A DNA stretch of 64,000 nt from Brucella daejeonensis (GTDB lineage Bacteria; Pseudomonadota; Alphaproteobacteria; Rhizobiales; Rhizobiaceae), in contig NZ_JACIJG010000014.1 of assembly GCF_014199265.1 (NCBI RefSeq), forward strand, positions 39,690 to 103,689, given 5' to 3'. The notes under the pieces are model-generated. The model had not been told where the DNA came from. It made no database searches and worked only from the letters and a program-made list of their open reading frames with translations. The position numbers were made by a program, and so were the translations under genes. Below are positions 9,281 through 19,397 of this stretch, in pieces (the stretch's first letter is position 1; every line of letters starts with the position of its first letter).

Positions 9281-9775
9281 TCAGGATTTGAGTTTGGCGT
9301 TCAAGGCAGTGGCGACAGCCACTGGAACAAAAGGCTCGATATCGCCACCCATGGAGGCAATCTGGCGAACCAATGTGGCGGTAATCGTGCGTACAGCCGG
9401 GTCGGCTGGCAGGAAGACAGTCTGCAATTCCGGCGCCATGGTGCCGTTCATGCCTGCCATCTGCATTTCGTAATCGAGATCGGTGCCGTCGCGCAGGCCC
9501 CGCACCATCAATTGCGCGCCGTGCCTGCGTGCCGCATCGATGACCAGCCCGTCGAAGGAAATGACGGAAACCCGCGCCGCATCCTTTCCCAGAATGACCT
9601 TGGCGCTCTCGTCAATGAGTTCCACACGTTCTTCGAAGGTGAAAAGCGGCTTTTTGCCCGGATGAACGCCGATGGCGACAATTACCTTATCGGCAAGGCG
9701 CAAGGCACCCTTGAGGACATCCATATGGCCGTTTGTCACCGGGTCGAAGGAGCCCGCATAGATCGCGATCGTCAT
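9281..9775 (-). CDS. coaD: Phosphopantetheine adenylyltransferase
   Basis: Fourth step of coenzyme A synthesis (4'-phosphopantetheine + ATP to dephospho-CoA). 164 residues. Nucleotidyltransferase signature [15 protein letters not shown] (the T/HxGH-type motif) is at residues 6-20, with the family blocks [18 protein letters not shown] and, near residue 135, the conserved [20 protein letters not shown]. The stop is 21 bases before the start of the secreted cyclophilin. The gene heads the leftward coaD-ppi-ppi-queA-tgt run. Confidence 0.97.
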   Translation of the reverse strand: MTIAIYAGSFDPVTNGHMDVLKGALRLADKVIVAIGVHPGKKPLFTFEERVELIDESAKVILGKDAARVSVISFDGLVIDAARRHGAQLMVRGLRDGTDLDYEMQMAGMNGTMAPELQTVFLPADPAVRTITATLVRQIASMGGDIEPFVPVAVATALNAKLKS

Positions 9776-9966
9776 TTCTTCCAGCTAGCCTTTTCTGACA
9801 GGATTTTCAACAAGAACCACAGCGATAAGAAAATAGAAACCAAGAAAGCAGATGAACGCGACATGAACGGCAATTTCACGGCATGTTCACAACCGATTTA
9901 CCAGAATAGGTGCAAATTCGGTGCAACCTTTTCGTTTCTGAAGCGTATGTATGTCGAAAGGATAAG

Positions 9967-10119
9967 ATGATGATGATCTTTCTTCTGGCATTATCCATGA
10001 TGGTCGCGATGGCCGCATCGGCAATCATACTGCTTCTTGAGGAGAAGGAATCCAAGCGTCAGCGCGTGCGCCAGGTGGCATTCGATCTGGATACACTGCG
10101 CAACATGCGTTCGCGGTAG
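9967..10119 (+). CDS. Small single-pass membrane protein, function unknown
   Basis: 50 residues starting MMMIFLLALSMMVAMAASAI, one hydrophobic segment at residues 3-23, followed by a charged tail (LLEEKESKRQRVRQVAFDLD). Start ATG at 9967 has AAGGA 3-8 bases upstream; two further ATGs follow in tandem. A strong terminator 54 bases after the stop supports a genuine rightward transcript. It does not resemble a family I know. It sits between divergent coaD and convergent gyrA. Confidence 0.55.
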   Translation: MMMIFLLALSMMVAMAASAIILLLEEKESKRQRVRQVAFDLDTLRNMRSR

Positions 10120-10172
10120 GCGCGATCCCGAAGAGTTTTCCCGATCGCCAATTCCTCCAGTCTTGGCATCTG

Positions 10173-10206
10173 AAAAAGGCCGATGGTTTCCGCCATCGGC
10201 CTTTTT
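10173..10206. terminator. Bidirectional rho-independent terminator
   Basis: A perfect 14-bp stem, AAAAAGGCCGATGG / CCATCGGCCTTTTT, with a 6-base loop. A and T tracts flank both arms, so it can stop the small rightward gene and leftward gyrA. A second hairpin, CAGGCCCGG-GTCG-CCGGGCCTG at 10232-10253, lies between it and the gyrA stop without a T tract. Confidence 0.9.
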
Positions 10207-10258
10207 CATTGAAGCTTATCGAGACGGCTGGCAGGCCCGGGTCGCCGGGCCTGTTTGG

Positions 10259-13063
10259 TTATTCCCCGGTCGCGACAGGTGCTTCGCCTTCCGGCGTCGC
10301 GTCGTCGCCATCGCCGTTCTCTTCGTCGCTATCGGCTTCGGATATGCGTTCCACCGAGACAACCTTCTCGCTGTCCGCGGTGTTGAAGATCGTGACGCCC
10401 TTGGTGGAGCGTCCGGCGATACGGATTCCGTCGACCGGCACGCGGATGAGCTGTCCGCCATCAGAAACCAGCAGGATCTGGTCGCTCGCCTCGACCGGGA
10501 ACAAAGCCACCAGCTTGCCGATCTCGTCCGTCTTCGACGTATCGGTGGCGCGGATACCCTTGCCGCCTCGGCCGGAAACGCGGAATTCATAGGAGGAAGA
10601 CCGCTTGCCGTAGCCATATTCGCTGACGGTCAGAACGGTTTCTTCCCGCGCTTTCAGCTCCTGATAACGCTCTTCGTTGAGTTCCGTTTCGGTTCCGACT
10701 TCCTCACCGACCACCACGATATCGTCGGCATCGTCCGCGCCCTGTGCGCGGCGTTCGGCAATCGAGCGCTTGAGATAGGCCGAGCGCTCCGCCGCATCCG
10801 CATCGACGTGATGCAGGATGGCCATGGAGATGACCTTGTCGCCGTCCGCCAGATTGATGCCGCGCACGCCGATGGAGTTGCGGCCCGCGAAGACGCGCAC
10901 ATCGGTGACGGGGAAGCGGATGCACTGGCCGCCGGCGCAGGTGAGCAGCACGTCATCGAATTCCGTGCAGGTATCGACCGAGAGGATTTCATCGCCCTCG
11001 TCGTCAAGCTTCATGGCGATCTTGCCATTGCGGTTGACCTGAACGAAGTCCGAGAGCTTGTTGCGGCGCACCGTGCCGCGCGTCGTGGAGAACATGACGT
11101 CGAGGTTTGCCCAGGAATCCTCGTCCTCCGGTAGCGGCATGATGGTCGTAATGCGCTCGCCCTGCTGCAAGGGCAGCATGTTGATGAGCGCCTTGCCGCG
11201 CGATTGCGGCGTGCCGACCGGCAGACGCCAGACCTTTTCCTTATAGACGATACCGCGTGAGGAGAAGAACAGAACCGGCGTGTGCGTGTTGGCCACGAAC
11301 AGCCGCGTCACGAAATCCTCGTCCTTCGTCGCCATGCCGGAGCGGCCCTTGCCGCCGCGACGCTGCGCGCGATAGGTGGCGAGCGGAACGCGCTTGATAT
11401 AGCCCGCATGGCTGACGGTGACGACCATATCCTCGCGGGCGATCAGGTCCTCGTCGTCCATTTCGGCGCCGCCGAAACCGATTTCGGTGCGGCGCGGCGT
11501 GGCGAACTCGTCACGCACGGCGATCATCTCATCTTTCACGATGGTCATGACGCGCAGGCGCGAGCCGAGAATATCGAGGTAATCGCGGATTTCCTCGCCG
11601 ATCTTGTTCAACTCGTCGGCCACTTCGTCGCGTCCGAGCGCCGTCAGGCGCTGGAGGCGCAGCTCGAGAATGGCACGAGCCTGTTCTTCGGAGAGGTTGT
11701 AGGTGTTGTCGTCGTTGAGCGTGTGGCGCGGATCGTCGATGAGCTGGATCAGCGGAGCCACATCGGATGCCGGCCAGCGGCGTTCCATCAACTGTTCGCG
11801 CGCCGTCGTCGGATCGGGCGCGCGGCGGATCAGCGCGATCACCTCATCGATATTGGCAACCGCAATGGCCAGGCCGACCAACACATGCGCGCGATCACGC
11901 GCCTTGTTGAGCAGGAACTTGGTGCGACGCGTCACCACTTCCTCGCGGAAGGAGACGAAGGCGCGCAATATATCGAGAAGGACAAGCTGTTCCGGCTTGC
12001 CGCCGTTCAGCGCCACCATGTTGCAGCCAAACGAGGTTTGCAGCGGCGTGTAGCGGTAAAGCTGGTTCAGCACCACATCGGCCACGGCGTCGCGCTTCAA
12101 TTCCACCACGACGCGATAGCCTTCGCGGTCGGATTCGTCGCGCAGATCGGAAATGCCCTCGATGCGCTTGTCGCGCACCAGTTCGGCCATTTTCTCGATC
12201 ATCGAAGCCTTGTTCACCTGATAGGGAATCTCGGTGATGATGATGGCCTCACGGTCGCCGCGCATCGGCTCGATGGTGGCGCGACCGCGCATGATGACGG
12301 AGCCGCGGCCCGTCGAATAGGCCGAATTGATTCCGTTGCGGCCCAGAATGATGCCGCCGGTCGGGAAATCGGGACCCGGAATGATTTCCATCATCTCCGG
12401 AAGCTCGATAGCCGGATTGTCGATCAGCGCCACGCAGCCGTCGATGATTTCGCCGAGATTGTGCGGCGGAATATTGGTCGCCATGCCGACCGCGATGCCG
12501 CCCGAACCGTTGACGAGCAGGTTCGGGAACCGCGCGGGCATGACCACCGGTTCCTGCTCGCGTCCGTCATAATTGTCCTGAAAATCGACCGTGTCCTTGT
12601 CGATATCCGACAGGATGGTTTCAGAAAGCTTTTCCAGACGGCATTCGGTATAACGCATCGCCGCCGGCGGATCGCCGTCGATGGAGCCGAAATTGCCCTG
12701 CCCGTCCACGAGCGGATCGCGCATGGAGAAATCCTGCGCCATACGCACGAGGGCGTCGTAAATGGAGGCGTCGCCATGCGGATGGTATTTACCCATCACC
12801 TCACCGACCACACCTGCCGACTTGCGGTACGGGCGGTTATAGGCGAGGTTCATCTCGTTCATGGCATGGAGAATGCGCCGGTGCACGGGCTTCAGGCCGT
12901 CGCGCACGTCGGGCAGAGCGCGGCTCACGATCACGCTCATCGCGTAATCGAGATAGGAGCGCTGCATCTCCTCGATAATGGAAATCGGTTCGATACCGCT
13001 GGGGCCGCCGTGCGGGCCACCATTCATATCGTCGGAACCGGGTGGAGGCGTTTGATCTGACAC
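10259..13063 (-). CDS. gyrA: DNA gyrase subunit A
   Basis: Breakage-rejoining subunit that introduces negative supercoils. 934 residues. The active-site Tyr is in MRYTECRL (Tyr138). The quinolone region reads [10 protein letters not shown], with Ala99 at the position of E. coli Ser83 and Asp103 at Asp87. The GyrA box QRRGGKG lies near residue 575, and six beta-propeller blades form the C-terminal half, ending in an acidic tail. The start taken is GTG at 13063; ATG at 13027 is possible and would make these residues Ala87/Asp91, the numbering I recall for Brucella. Transcribed alone. Confidence 0.98.
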   Translation of the reverse strand: MSDQTPPPGSDDMNGGPHGGPSGIEPISIIEEMQRSYLDYAMSVIVSRALPDVRDGLKPVHRRILHAMNEMNLAYNRPYRKSAGVVGEVMGKYHPHGDASIYDALVRMAQDFSMRDPLVDGQGNFGSIDGDPPAAMRYTECRLEKLSETILSDIDKDTVDFQDNYDGREQEPVVMPARFPNLLVNGSGGIAVGMATNIPPHNLGEIIDGCVALIDNPAIELPEMMEIIPGPDFPTGGIILGRNGINSAYSTGRGSVIMRGRATIEPMRGDREAIIITEIPYQVNKASMIEKMAELVRDKRIEGISDLRDESDREGYRVVVELKRDAVADVVLNQLYRYTPLQTSFGCNMVALNGGKPEQLVLLDILRAFVSFREEVVTRRTKFLLNKARDRAHVLVGLAIAVANIDEVIALIRRAPDPTTAREQLMERRWPASDVAPLIQLIDDPRHTLNDDNTYNLSEEQARAILELRLQRLTALGRDEVADELNKIGEEIRDYLDILGSRLRVMTIVKDEMIAVRDEFATPRRTEIGFGGAEMDDEDLIAREDMVVTVSHAGYIKRVPLATYRAQRRGGKGRSGMATKDEDFVTRLFVANTHTPVLFFSSRGIVYKEKVWRLPVGTPQSRGKALINMLPLQQGERITTIMPLPEDEDSWANLDVMFSTTRGTVRRNKLSDFVQVNRNGKIAMKLDDEGDEILSVDTCTEFDDVLLTCAGGQCIRFPVTDVRVFAGRNSIGVRGINLADGDKVISMAILHHVDADAAERSAYLKRSIAERRAQGADDADDIVVVGEEVGTETELNEERYQELKAREETVLTVSEYGYGKRSSSYEFRVSGRGGKGIRATDTSKTDEIGKLVALFPVEASDQILLVSDGGQLIRVPVDGIRIAGRSTKGVTIFNTADSEKVVSVERISEADSDEENGDGDDATPEGEAPVATGE

Positions 13064-13313
13064 TATTCAGATTTCTTTCTCAACAGAATCGATAAAGTCA
13101 CTTTATAACGGAAAGCAGCAAAAAACGCCAATTTCACGACCGTTTCGGCGAGCTAATTCCATTATATATATCAATCGCTTATGAGATATTCACATAAAGA
13201 TGGCGCAACGATCTTGTCCGCAACGGCGCTTCGCATCGACCATGCGGGCCTAATCGTCTACAATCGACGCATCGAATTGAGCATAACAGGACAATGAAAA
13301 GGGCGCGTGCAGT

Positions 13314-13943
13314 ATGGGGTTCTACGATACGGTTTTCAGCGCCTTCGTTACTCTTCTTGTCACAATCGATCCACCGGGCCTTGCGCCGCTGTTTCTGGCG
13401 CTGACGCCGGGCATGAAACGCGGCGACCGGAGCCAGGTCGCGCTGCGCGCCTCGATCATCGGTTTCGCGGTCATGGCGCTTTTTGCGATAGCGGGCGCGC
13501 AAATTCTCGGCATGTTCGGCATCACCATCGGCGCATTCAGGGTTGCTGGCGGCCTTCTCCTGTTCTGGATCGCCTTCGAGATGATTTTCGAGAAGCGCAC
13601 GGAGCGCAAGGAAAAGAGCGCCGAAGTCGCCATCACCAAGGATCACATCCGCAATATCGCGGCCTTTCCTCTTGCCATCCCGCTGATTGCCGGGCCGGGC
13701 GCGATCTCGGCTATCGTGCTGACATCGAACTCTTTCCAGGGCGTCGGGCCGAAAGCCGCCCTTCTCGGCGTCATCTTCGTCTGCCTGCTGATCACTTATA
13801 TCGTGCTTCTGTTGGCCGAGCGGGTCGACCGGTTTCTGGGTGAAACCGGCCGTTCCATCCTGACCCGCCTTCTTGGCGTCATTCTGGCGGCTCTCGCGGT
13901 GCAGTTCGTCGCCGATGGCGTAAAGACGCTGATCGGCGGTTAA
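13314..13943 (+). CDS. MarC family integral membrane protein
   Basis: 209 residues with about six membrane helices, matching the MarC/YchE family: it starts FYDTVFSAFVTLLVTIDPPG with the conserved DPPG, then FRVAGGLLLFWIAFEMIF and IPLIAGPGAISAIVL. No function is established for the family; the old link with multidrug resistance was not upheld. Its TAA shares four bases with the phnE stop in tail-to-tail overlap (13940-13943). The 250 bases between it and gyrA hold the two divergent promoters; I see no gene there. Confidence 0.9.
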   Translation: MGFYDTVFSAFVTLLVTIDPPGLAPLFLALTPGMKRGDRSQVALRASIIGFAVMALFAIAGAQILGMFGITIGAFRVAGGLLLFWIAFEMIFEKRTERKEKSAEVAITKDHIRNIAAFPLAIPLIAGPGAISAIVLTSNSFQGVGPKAALLGVIFVCLLITYIVLLLAERVDRFLGETGRSILTRLLGVILAALAVQFVADGVKTLIGG

Positions 13944-14812
13944 GCCGACTTCATCGCCTTCTTGCCGATCATGGCATGACGCAGTTTCGACGAGAACCAA
14001 TCTATGACGGCAACGGCAACGAGGATCATGATGATGAGGAAAGAAACGTCCTGAAGGTTCAAAACCTTGATCTGTTCGGCCAGATGGGAGCCGATGCCGC
14101 CTGCCCCGACGATGCCGATGATAGTGGCCGAACGGGTATTCGACTCGAAGAAATAGAGCACCTGACTGCCGATCAGCGGCAGCACCTGCGGCAGAATACC
14201 GAAGCGATAGCCGTGTAACCTGCTGCCGCCTGACGACACCACGCCTTCGACCGGCTTCCTGTCGGCGCCCTCGATGGATTCCGAGAACAGCTTGCCGAAC
14301 GAACCGAAATCCGAACAGGCGATGGCGAGGATGCCCGCGAAGGGACCGAGGCCCACGACCGAAACCCAGATCAGCGCCCAGATCAGCGTATCGACGCCAC
14401 GGATCGTGTCGAGGAAGCGGCGAATGCCGAAATGCACGAATATGTTCGGGATGATGTTCTTTGCGGCCAGAAAGCCGAAAGGAAAGGCGAAGAGCGCGGC
14501 CAGCAGCGTACCCAGATAGGCGATGGCAAGCGTTTCCATCATCGACCATAGATAAAGGCCGAAACGCCCGCCGGCGGATGGAGGCATCATCATCAGCGCG
14601 AAATCGCCAAGCCTTCCGAGGCCGTTCACAATGCGCAGCAGCGAAAAATCGAGCCAGTAGAGCGCGAACCAGACCGAAGCGACGATTGCAATGGCTGCGA
14701 TCGCCCAATTGCGCCATGTGCGGGAATTGCCGAACAGATCGCCATGCTCCGCCCGCAATTCCTTTTCGCGCGCGTGCGCCTCGCGGGAGAGACTTTGTGC
14801 AATGTCAGTCAT
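13940..14812 (-). CDS. phnE: Phosphonate ABC transporter permease (second PhnE)
   Basis: Inner-membrane permease of the phosphonate/phosphate-ester importer. 290 residues with about six helices and the BPD_transp_1 domain in the second half; the EAA-type loop is seen around GSRLHGYRFGILPQVLP. Start ATG at 14812 has GGGAG 7 bases upstream; an ATG at 14884 lies inside the preceding gene. It follows the first phnE by 13 bases. Two unequal permeases are common in rhizobial phn loci, probably forming a heterodimer. Confidence 0.93.
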   Translation of the reverse strand: MTDIAQSLSREAHAREKELRAEHGDLFGNSRTWRNWAIAAIAIVASVWFALYWLDFSLLRIVNGLGRLGDFALMMMPPSAGGRFGLYLWSMMETLAIAYLGTLLAALFAFPFGFLAAKNIIPNIFVHFGIRRFLDTIRGVDTLIWALIWVSVVGLGPFAGILAIACSDFGSFGKLFSESIEGADRKPVEGVVSSGGSRLHGYRFGILPQVLPLIGSQVLYFFESNTRSATIIGIVGAGGIGSHLAEQIKVLNLQDVSFLIIMILVAVAVIDWFSSKLRHAMIGKKAMKSA

Positions 14813-14825
14813 GATGATCTCCCGT

Positions 14826-15698
14826 TTAACCGATGCGGCCCAGAAGCGCGTGGCGGATGCGCTGCGTGACAAGGTCGATCGCAAAGATCGTGACGATGAT
14901 CAGAAGCAGGATGGCGCTGACGTCGCTGTAATAAAACTGGCGGATGGAGGTGAGCAGTTCCTGCCCGATGCCGCCTGCCCCGACAAAGCCCATCACGGAT
15001 GCGCCGCGCACATTGATTTCAAACCGCAGCAGGCCATAGGAGGCAAAATTTGCCGCCACCTGCGGCAGCACCGCGAAACGGATCACTTGCAGGCCGGAGC
15101 CGCCGGAGGCGCGAATGCCTTCCACGGGGCGCATATCGATATTCTCGACCACTTCGGAAAACAGTTTGCCGAGCGAGCCTGCCGTATGCAGCATCAGCGC
15201 CAGAACACCGGCCATAGGTCCCAGACCAAAGGCAATGACGAACAAAAGCGCAAAGACGATTTCAGGCACCGTGCGCAGCAACTCCAGACCGCGCCGGACG
15301 ATGAAGCGCACGGTCGAATTCGGCGCCATGTTGGATGACGCGGCGAAAGACGCCGCAAAAGCGATGGCCGCGCCGATCAGCGTCGCCAGATAGGCGATCA
15401 GCAGCGTCTCGAAAAGCATTTTGAGCCAGCCGCCGAGGTTCCAGTACCAGGTCGCCAGATCGCTCCAGAAATTGGCGATGGTCAGGTCTGGAAGGATGCG
15501 GCCGAGATAGTTCGTGAAGCGGAAGATGTTTTCGGCCAGGGTGCCCGGCCGAACGTCGGCGACAACGGAAGCAGCCATGGCGATAGCGACAAGCGCAAGG
15601 AGGAGCGCGATACCGTAGAGACGCCTCTTGCCGACTTCCCTGCGATAATCGGCAAGCAGGCTTTTTGCGCCGCTGCCGTCGAGTGATGATACCGTCAT
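14826..15698 (-). CDS. phnE: Phosphonate ABC transporter permease (first PhnE)
   Basis: 290-residue permease. It has helices at about residues 28-48 and 95-125 and the permease domain to the end, with the coupling loop EGIRASGGSGLQVIRFAVLP and the conserved NVRGASVMGFVGAGGIGQEL. Partner of PhnC (ATPase), PhnD (binding protein) and the second PhnE. It lies 64 bases after phnD, a gap that holds a terminator-like hairpin, so permease levels are probably lower than binding-protein levels. Confidence 0.93.
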   Translation of the reverse strand: MTVSSLDGSGAKSLLADYRREVGKRRLYGIALLLALVAIAMAASVVADVRPGTLAENIFRFTNYLGRILPDLTIANFWSDLATWYWNLGGWLKMLFETLLIAYLATLIGAAIAFAASFAASSNMAPNSTVRFIVRRGLELLRTVPEIVFALLFVIAFGLGPMAGVLALMLHTAGSLGKLFSEVVENIDMRPVEGIRASGGSGLQVIRFAVLPQVAANFASYGLLRFEINVRGASVMGFVGAGGIGQELLTSIRQFYYSDVSAILLLIIVTIFAIDLVTQRIRHALLGRIG

Positions 15699-15711
15699 GC
15701 GATCATTCCCA

Positions 15712-15743
15712 TAAAAATGCCCGAAGCCGTGTCGGCTCCGGGC
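15712..15743 (-). terminator. Intercistronic terminator/attenuator between phnD and phnE
   Basis: On the minus strand a 10-bp stem (GCCCGGAGCC / GGCTTCGGGC, one G-T pair) is followed by ATTTTTAT. It lies directly after the phnD stop and before the first phnE. Such partial terminators after binding-protein genes let the soluble component be made in excess; that role is inferred. Confidence 0.7.
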
Positions 15744-15762
15744 ACTTCAATCGTTCTGTCGA

Positions 15763-16689
15763 TCAGGACTTGCGTGCCTTGTCGTTGAACTTGAGCATTT
15801 CGATGATCGGCTCATATTCCTTGGCTTCGGTTGCCACGAATTCCTTGTCCTTGCCATCGGACAGCGCGTCGAAGCCAGCCTTGTCCTTTTTCGGCATATC
15901 GAGGAAAGCCTGCTTGATGTCGGCCTTGAGCTGGTCCGGCAGCGTGCTGAGAACAGCAAACGGGCCTTCGGGGAGGAAGTCCGACTTGAAGATGATGCGG
16001 AAATCGTCCTTGGTCATTTCCTTGCCGTTGGCATCCTTGAGAACGCCGCGGCTGATCATGCGGGTCAGGTTGGAGTCGTCTTCCGAGTTCCAGGCATTGG
16101 CCGCAGCGTCAGCGGTGCCCTGTGCAAGCGCGAGAACGGCGTTCTCATGGCTGCCGGCGAAGAAGTTCTTACCGAAGAACGAATCGACGCTGTAGCCTTC
16201 GCGGTTGAGGAAGTAACGCGGTGCGTTGTTGCCCGAGGTCGAGTTCGGATCGACGAGCGCAATGGTCTTGCCCTTGAGGTCATCCATTTTCTGATACGGG
16301 CTGTCGGCGCGGACATAAACGACGGAGTAGTAGCCGTTGACGCCGGTGTTGTGGCGCTGATTGACGAGCGGGGTCGTCTCAACGCCGGTCATGACGGCGC
16401 GCGAATAGGATGCAGGGCCGTAAAAGGCAATCTGAATGTTACCGGCGCGCTGGCCTTCGATGACGGCCGCATAGTCATTGGCGACGCGCAGCGTGACCTT
16501 GGTGCCGAGTTCCTTGCTCAGATAGGCTGCGAGCGGTGCGTAACGGTCGGAGGTGGTCGAGGCGTTTTCGGCCGGGATCAGTCCCAGGACGAGTTCCGGG
16601 TAATCCTTGCTCCAGTCGGCAGCCTGGACATGAAAGGTCATCGTCGCTGTGAGCGCGACGGCCGCCAGAAAGGTTCTACGGTTAAGCAT
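15763..16689 (-). CDS. phnD: Phosphonate ABC transporter periplasmic binding protein
   Basis: 308 residues. Signal peptide MLNRRTFLAAVALTATMTFH with cleavage near VQA-ADW. The mature part matches the PhnD/PtxB type: LVLGLIPAENASTTSDRYAP, IAFYGPASYSRAV, and VDPNSTSGNNAPRYFLNREG, which forms the phosphonate pocket. It captures alkylphosphonates in the periplasm for PhnCE. Second gene of the phnCDEE unit, 54 bases after phnC. Confidence 0.95.
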   Translation of the reverse strand: MLNRRTFLAAVALTATMTFHVQAADWSKDYPELVLGLIPAENASTTSDRYAPLAAYLSKELGTKVTLRVANDYAAVIEGQRAGNIQIAFYGPASYSRAVMTGVETTPLVNQRHNTGVNGYYSVVYVRADSPYQKMDDLKGKTIALVDPNSTSGNNAPRYFLNREGYSVDSFFGKNFFAGSHENAVLALAQGTADAAANAWNSEDDSNLTRMISRGVLKDANGKEMTKDDFRIIFKSDFLPEGPFAVLSTLPDQLKADIKQAFLDMPKKDKAGFDALSDGKDKEFVATEAKEYEPIIEMLKFNDKARKS

Positions 16690-16743
16690 GGGTATCTCCT
16701 GTTAATCCCTGATTTGGAACGTATTTTTCCGGAGCGGTTGCGC

Positions 16744-17571
<828 letters not shown>

Positions 17572-17609
17572 GAATTCGTCTCCATTCATGCTCACTATTA
17601 ATTGGATCG

Positions 17610-17638
17610 GTGACACTGCAATGAACGAACAATGACGT
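17610..17638 (-). promoter_or_regulatory. Candidate Pho box upstream of phnC (three half-sites)
   Basis: On the minus strand three 7-base units recur at an exact 11-base period: ACGTCAT, CGTTCAT and GTGTCAC, each 5 of 7 with the PhoB half-site CTGTCAT. The last unit is followed by TTAATA (17601-17596), a possible -10. PhoB tandem sites have this 7+4 layout. Binding is inferred. Confidence 0.6.
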
Positions 17639-17640
17639 TT

Positions 17641-17654
17641 GTGTAAATTTACAC
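17641..17654. repeat. Perfect 14-bp palindrome upstream of the phnC Pho box
   Basis: GTGTAAATTTACAC is its own reverse complement. It lies two bases upstream of the candidate Pho box and 19 bases after the phnN stop. It could be an extra regulator site or part of a small hairpin; no T tract suits it as a terminator. Confidence 0.5.
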
Positions 17655-17673
17655 GACACTATAAGTTTTTTCT

Positions 17674-18258
17674 TCAAGCGATTGTTTTAATAACAGTTTC
17701 ACGCAGGTGAAACAGGAAGGCCTCTGTGGATGTACCGACATCGCCGGAATTGTCTATTGTGACAACATCTGCGGCACCGTCATCGAATCTTACTTCGCGT
17801 GAAAGGCGGGCGATAATTTCCTCACGGCTTTCGCGGCCGCGTGAGGCCAGACGCTCGGCCAACACCTCGGAACGGGCCGTGATAACAACGACCGAACGCT
17901 GCGGATAAAGCCTGCGGATATCGCCGAGAACCCGGCGCGAGACATTGGCGATCACCACGGTTCCGCTGGAAATCGTATCGTCCAGTTCTTTCGGTAAGCC
18001 ATAATGCAGGCCATGCGCCTGCCAGTGCAGCGCGAAAGCACCTTCGCTTGCCGCCTTCGAAAACGCTGTCTCATCGAGGCTGTCGTGATCCTCGGTGCCG
18101 GGCATTTGCGGGCGCGTGATGACACGGCGCACAAAATGAAAACGCGCGTCGCCTGCAAGGGCGGCGCGCGCTGCGTCCATGATCGTGTCCTTGCCGGCCC
18201 CGCTGGGGCCGACAACCGCGACGAAACAGCCTTTCGGCTCCTGATTTTGCACTTGCAT
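17674..18258 (-). CDS. phnN: Ribose 1,5-bisphosphokinase (PRPP-forming)
   Basis: Phosphorylates ribose 1,5-bisphosphate, the product of C-P lyase after the cyclic phosphate is opened, to PRPP. 194 residues of the guanylate-kinase-like fold. Walker A GPSGAGKDT at residues 18-26, ALHWQAHGLHYGLP in the middle, and SRGRESREEIIARLSRE as lid. Its ATG overlaps the phnM stop by one base (TGATG). Last gene of the phnG-N operon. Confidence 0.94.
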   Translation of the reverse strand: MQVQNQEPKGCFVAVVGPSGAGKDTIMDAARAALAGDARFHFVRRVITRPQMPGTEDHDSLDETAFSKAASEGAFALHWQAHGLHYGLPKELDDTISSGTVVIANVSRRVLGDIRRLYPQRSVVVITARSEVLAERLASRGRESREEIIARLSREVRFDDGAADVVTIDNSGDVGTSTEAFLFHLRETVIKTIA

Positions 18259-19397
18259 CACAGCACCCGCTCGCCTTCGCGCCAGACGGTACGCACCACC
18301 GGGATCGCGCCATTGGTGCGCACGCGCACCAGATCGGCGCGCTTGCCGAGAGCGATTTCGCCGCGATCGTCCATGCTCACGGCATCGGCCGGGTTCTTGG
18401 TTACAAAGCGGATCGCGTCCGGCAGGGCAACCGGGCGTTCGCCCGAAGCAAGACCGAAAGCCGACTGGATCAGGCTGAACGGAATATAGTCCGATGACAA
18501 TATGTCGAGGCTGCCATTGTCCACCAGATCGCGGGCGGCGATATTGCCGGAATGCGATCCGCCGCGCACGATATTCGGCGCGCCCATCAGAATCGAAAGG
18601 CCAGCTCCCTTGGAGGCAACGGCTGCTTCCATCGTGGTCGGGAATTCAGCGATGCGCACGCCATGATCGAGCGATTCATCGACATGGGTGCTCGTGGCGT
18701 CGTCATGGCTTGCCAGAACGATGCCGCGCGTTGCAGCGAGATCGGCAATGGCGCGGCGATGCCTGGAGGCATAGGCATCCGAATCCGCCATACGCTTGTC
18801 GCAATGCACCCGGAATTCCTCGTCGGTGAGTTTCATCTTGCGCATGTAATAGGTGCGATATGTATCAAGATCAACGAATTGACGCTGACCGGGCGCATGA
18901 TCCATGAGCGAGGCAAGCTTGACCCGGTCGTCATTCTCGAACAGCGCAAAACTTTCCAGACAGTCGGCGGCGGAAACCTCACAGCGCAGGTGCAGGAAAT
19001 GGTCGGCGCGCAGCCGGTTTTCACGCACGCCGCTTTCAATCGCATCCGCCAGAAGGCGCATGTCACGTCCGTCGAAATCCTTGTCATAATCCGAACCGAC
19101 GCGCATGGCATCGAAGACAGTCGTGATGCCCGAAGCGGCAACCTGCGCGTCATGCGCCTGCACGGCGGCATCGACATTCCAGCGTACTTTCGGGCGCGGC
19201 GCATAATGGCTTTCGAGTTGATCTGTGTGCAACTCGATCAGGCCCGGAATGACGTAATCGCCATCCATGTCGTCGCCAACGTGGGTGTTGCCCTGATCGA
19301 TTGCCGCGATCTTGCCGTCGCGGATCAGGATCGAGCCGGAGACAACATCGTCGGCAAGCACGATGCGTGCGTTTTTCAGAACGATTTCATTAGCCAT
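18258..19397 (-). CDS. phnM: Alpha-D-ribose 1-methylphosphonate 5-triphosphate diphosphatase
   Basis: Amidohydrolase-fold enzyme that removes pyrophosphate from the nucleoside-derived triphosphate before C-P cleavage. 379 residues. Metal ligands are visible in [16 protein letters not shown] and in [15 protein letters not shown]; the C-terminal block is [13 protein letters not shown]. It overlaps the upstream hexapeptide gene by 8 bases and phnN by one base, so translation is coupled along the operon. Length and motifs match E. coli PhnM. Confidence 0.96.
   Translation of the reverse strand: MANEIVLKNARIVLADDVVSGSILIRDGKIAAIDQGNTHVGDDMDGDYVIPGLIELHTDQLESHYAPRPKVRWNVDAAVQAHDAQVAASGITTVFDAMRVGSDYDKDFDGRDMRLLADAIESGVRENRLRADHFLHLRCEVSAADCLESFALFENDDRVKLASLMDHAPGQRQFVDLDTYRTYYMRKMKLTDEEFRVHCDKRMADSDAYASRHRRAIADLAATRGIVLASHDDATSTHVDESLDHGVRIAEFPTTMEAAVASKGAGLSILMGAPNIVRGGSHSGNIAARDLVDNGSLDILSSDYIPFSLIQSAFGLASGERPVALPDAIRFVTKNPADAVSMDDRGEIALGKRADLVRVRTNGAIPVVRTVWREGERVL

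Noticed and set aside
11282..13060. Long rightward open frame opposite gyrA
   Set aside because: Antisense shadow of gyrA with no recognisable protein. The same applies to frames opposite clpX (34915-36462), ntrX (41746-43356) and ntrY (43607-44926).
13179..14717. Leftward open frame of 512 codons across marC and phnE
   Set aside because: It covers two recognised genes in other frames and shows no domain or membrane pattern.
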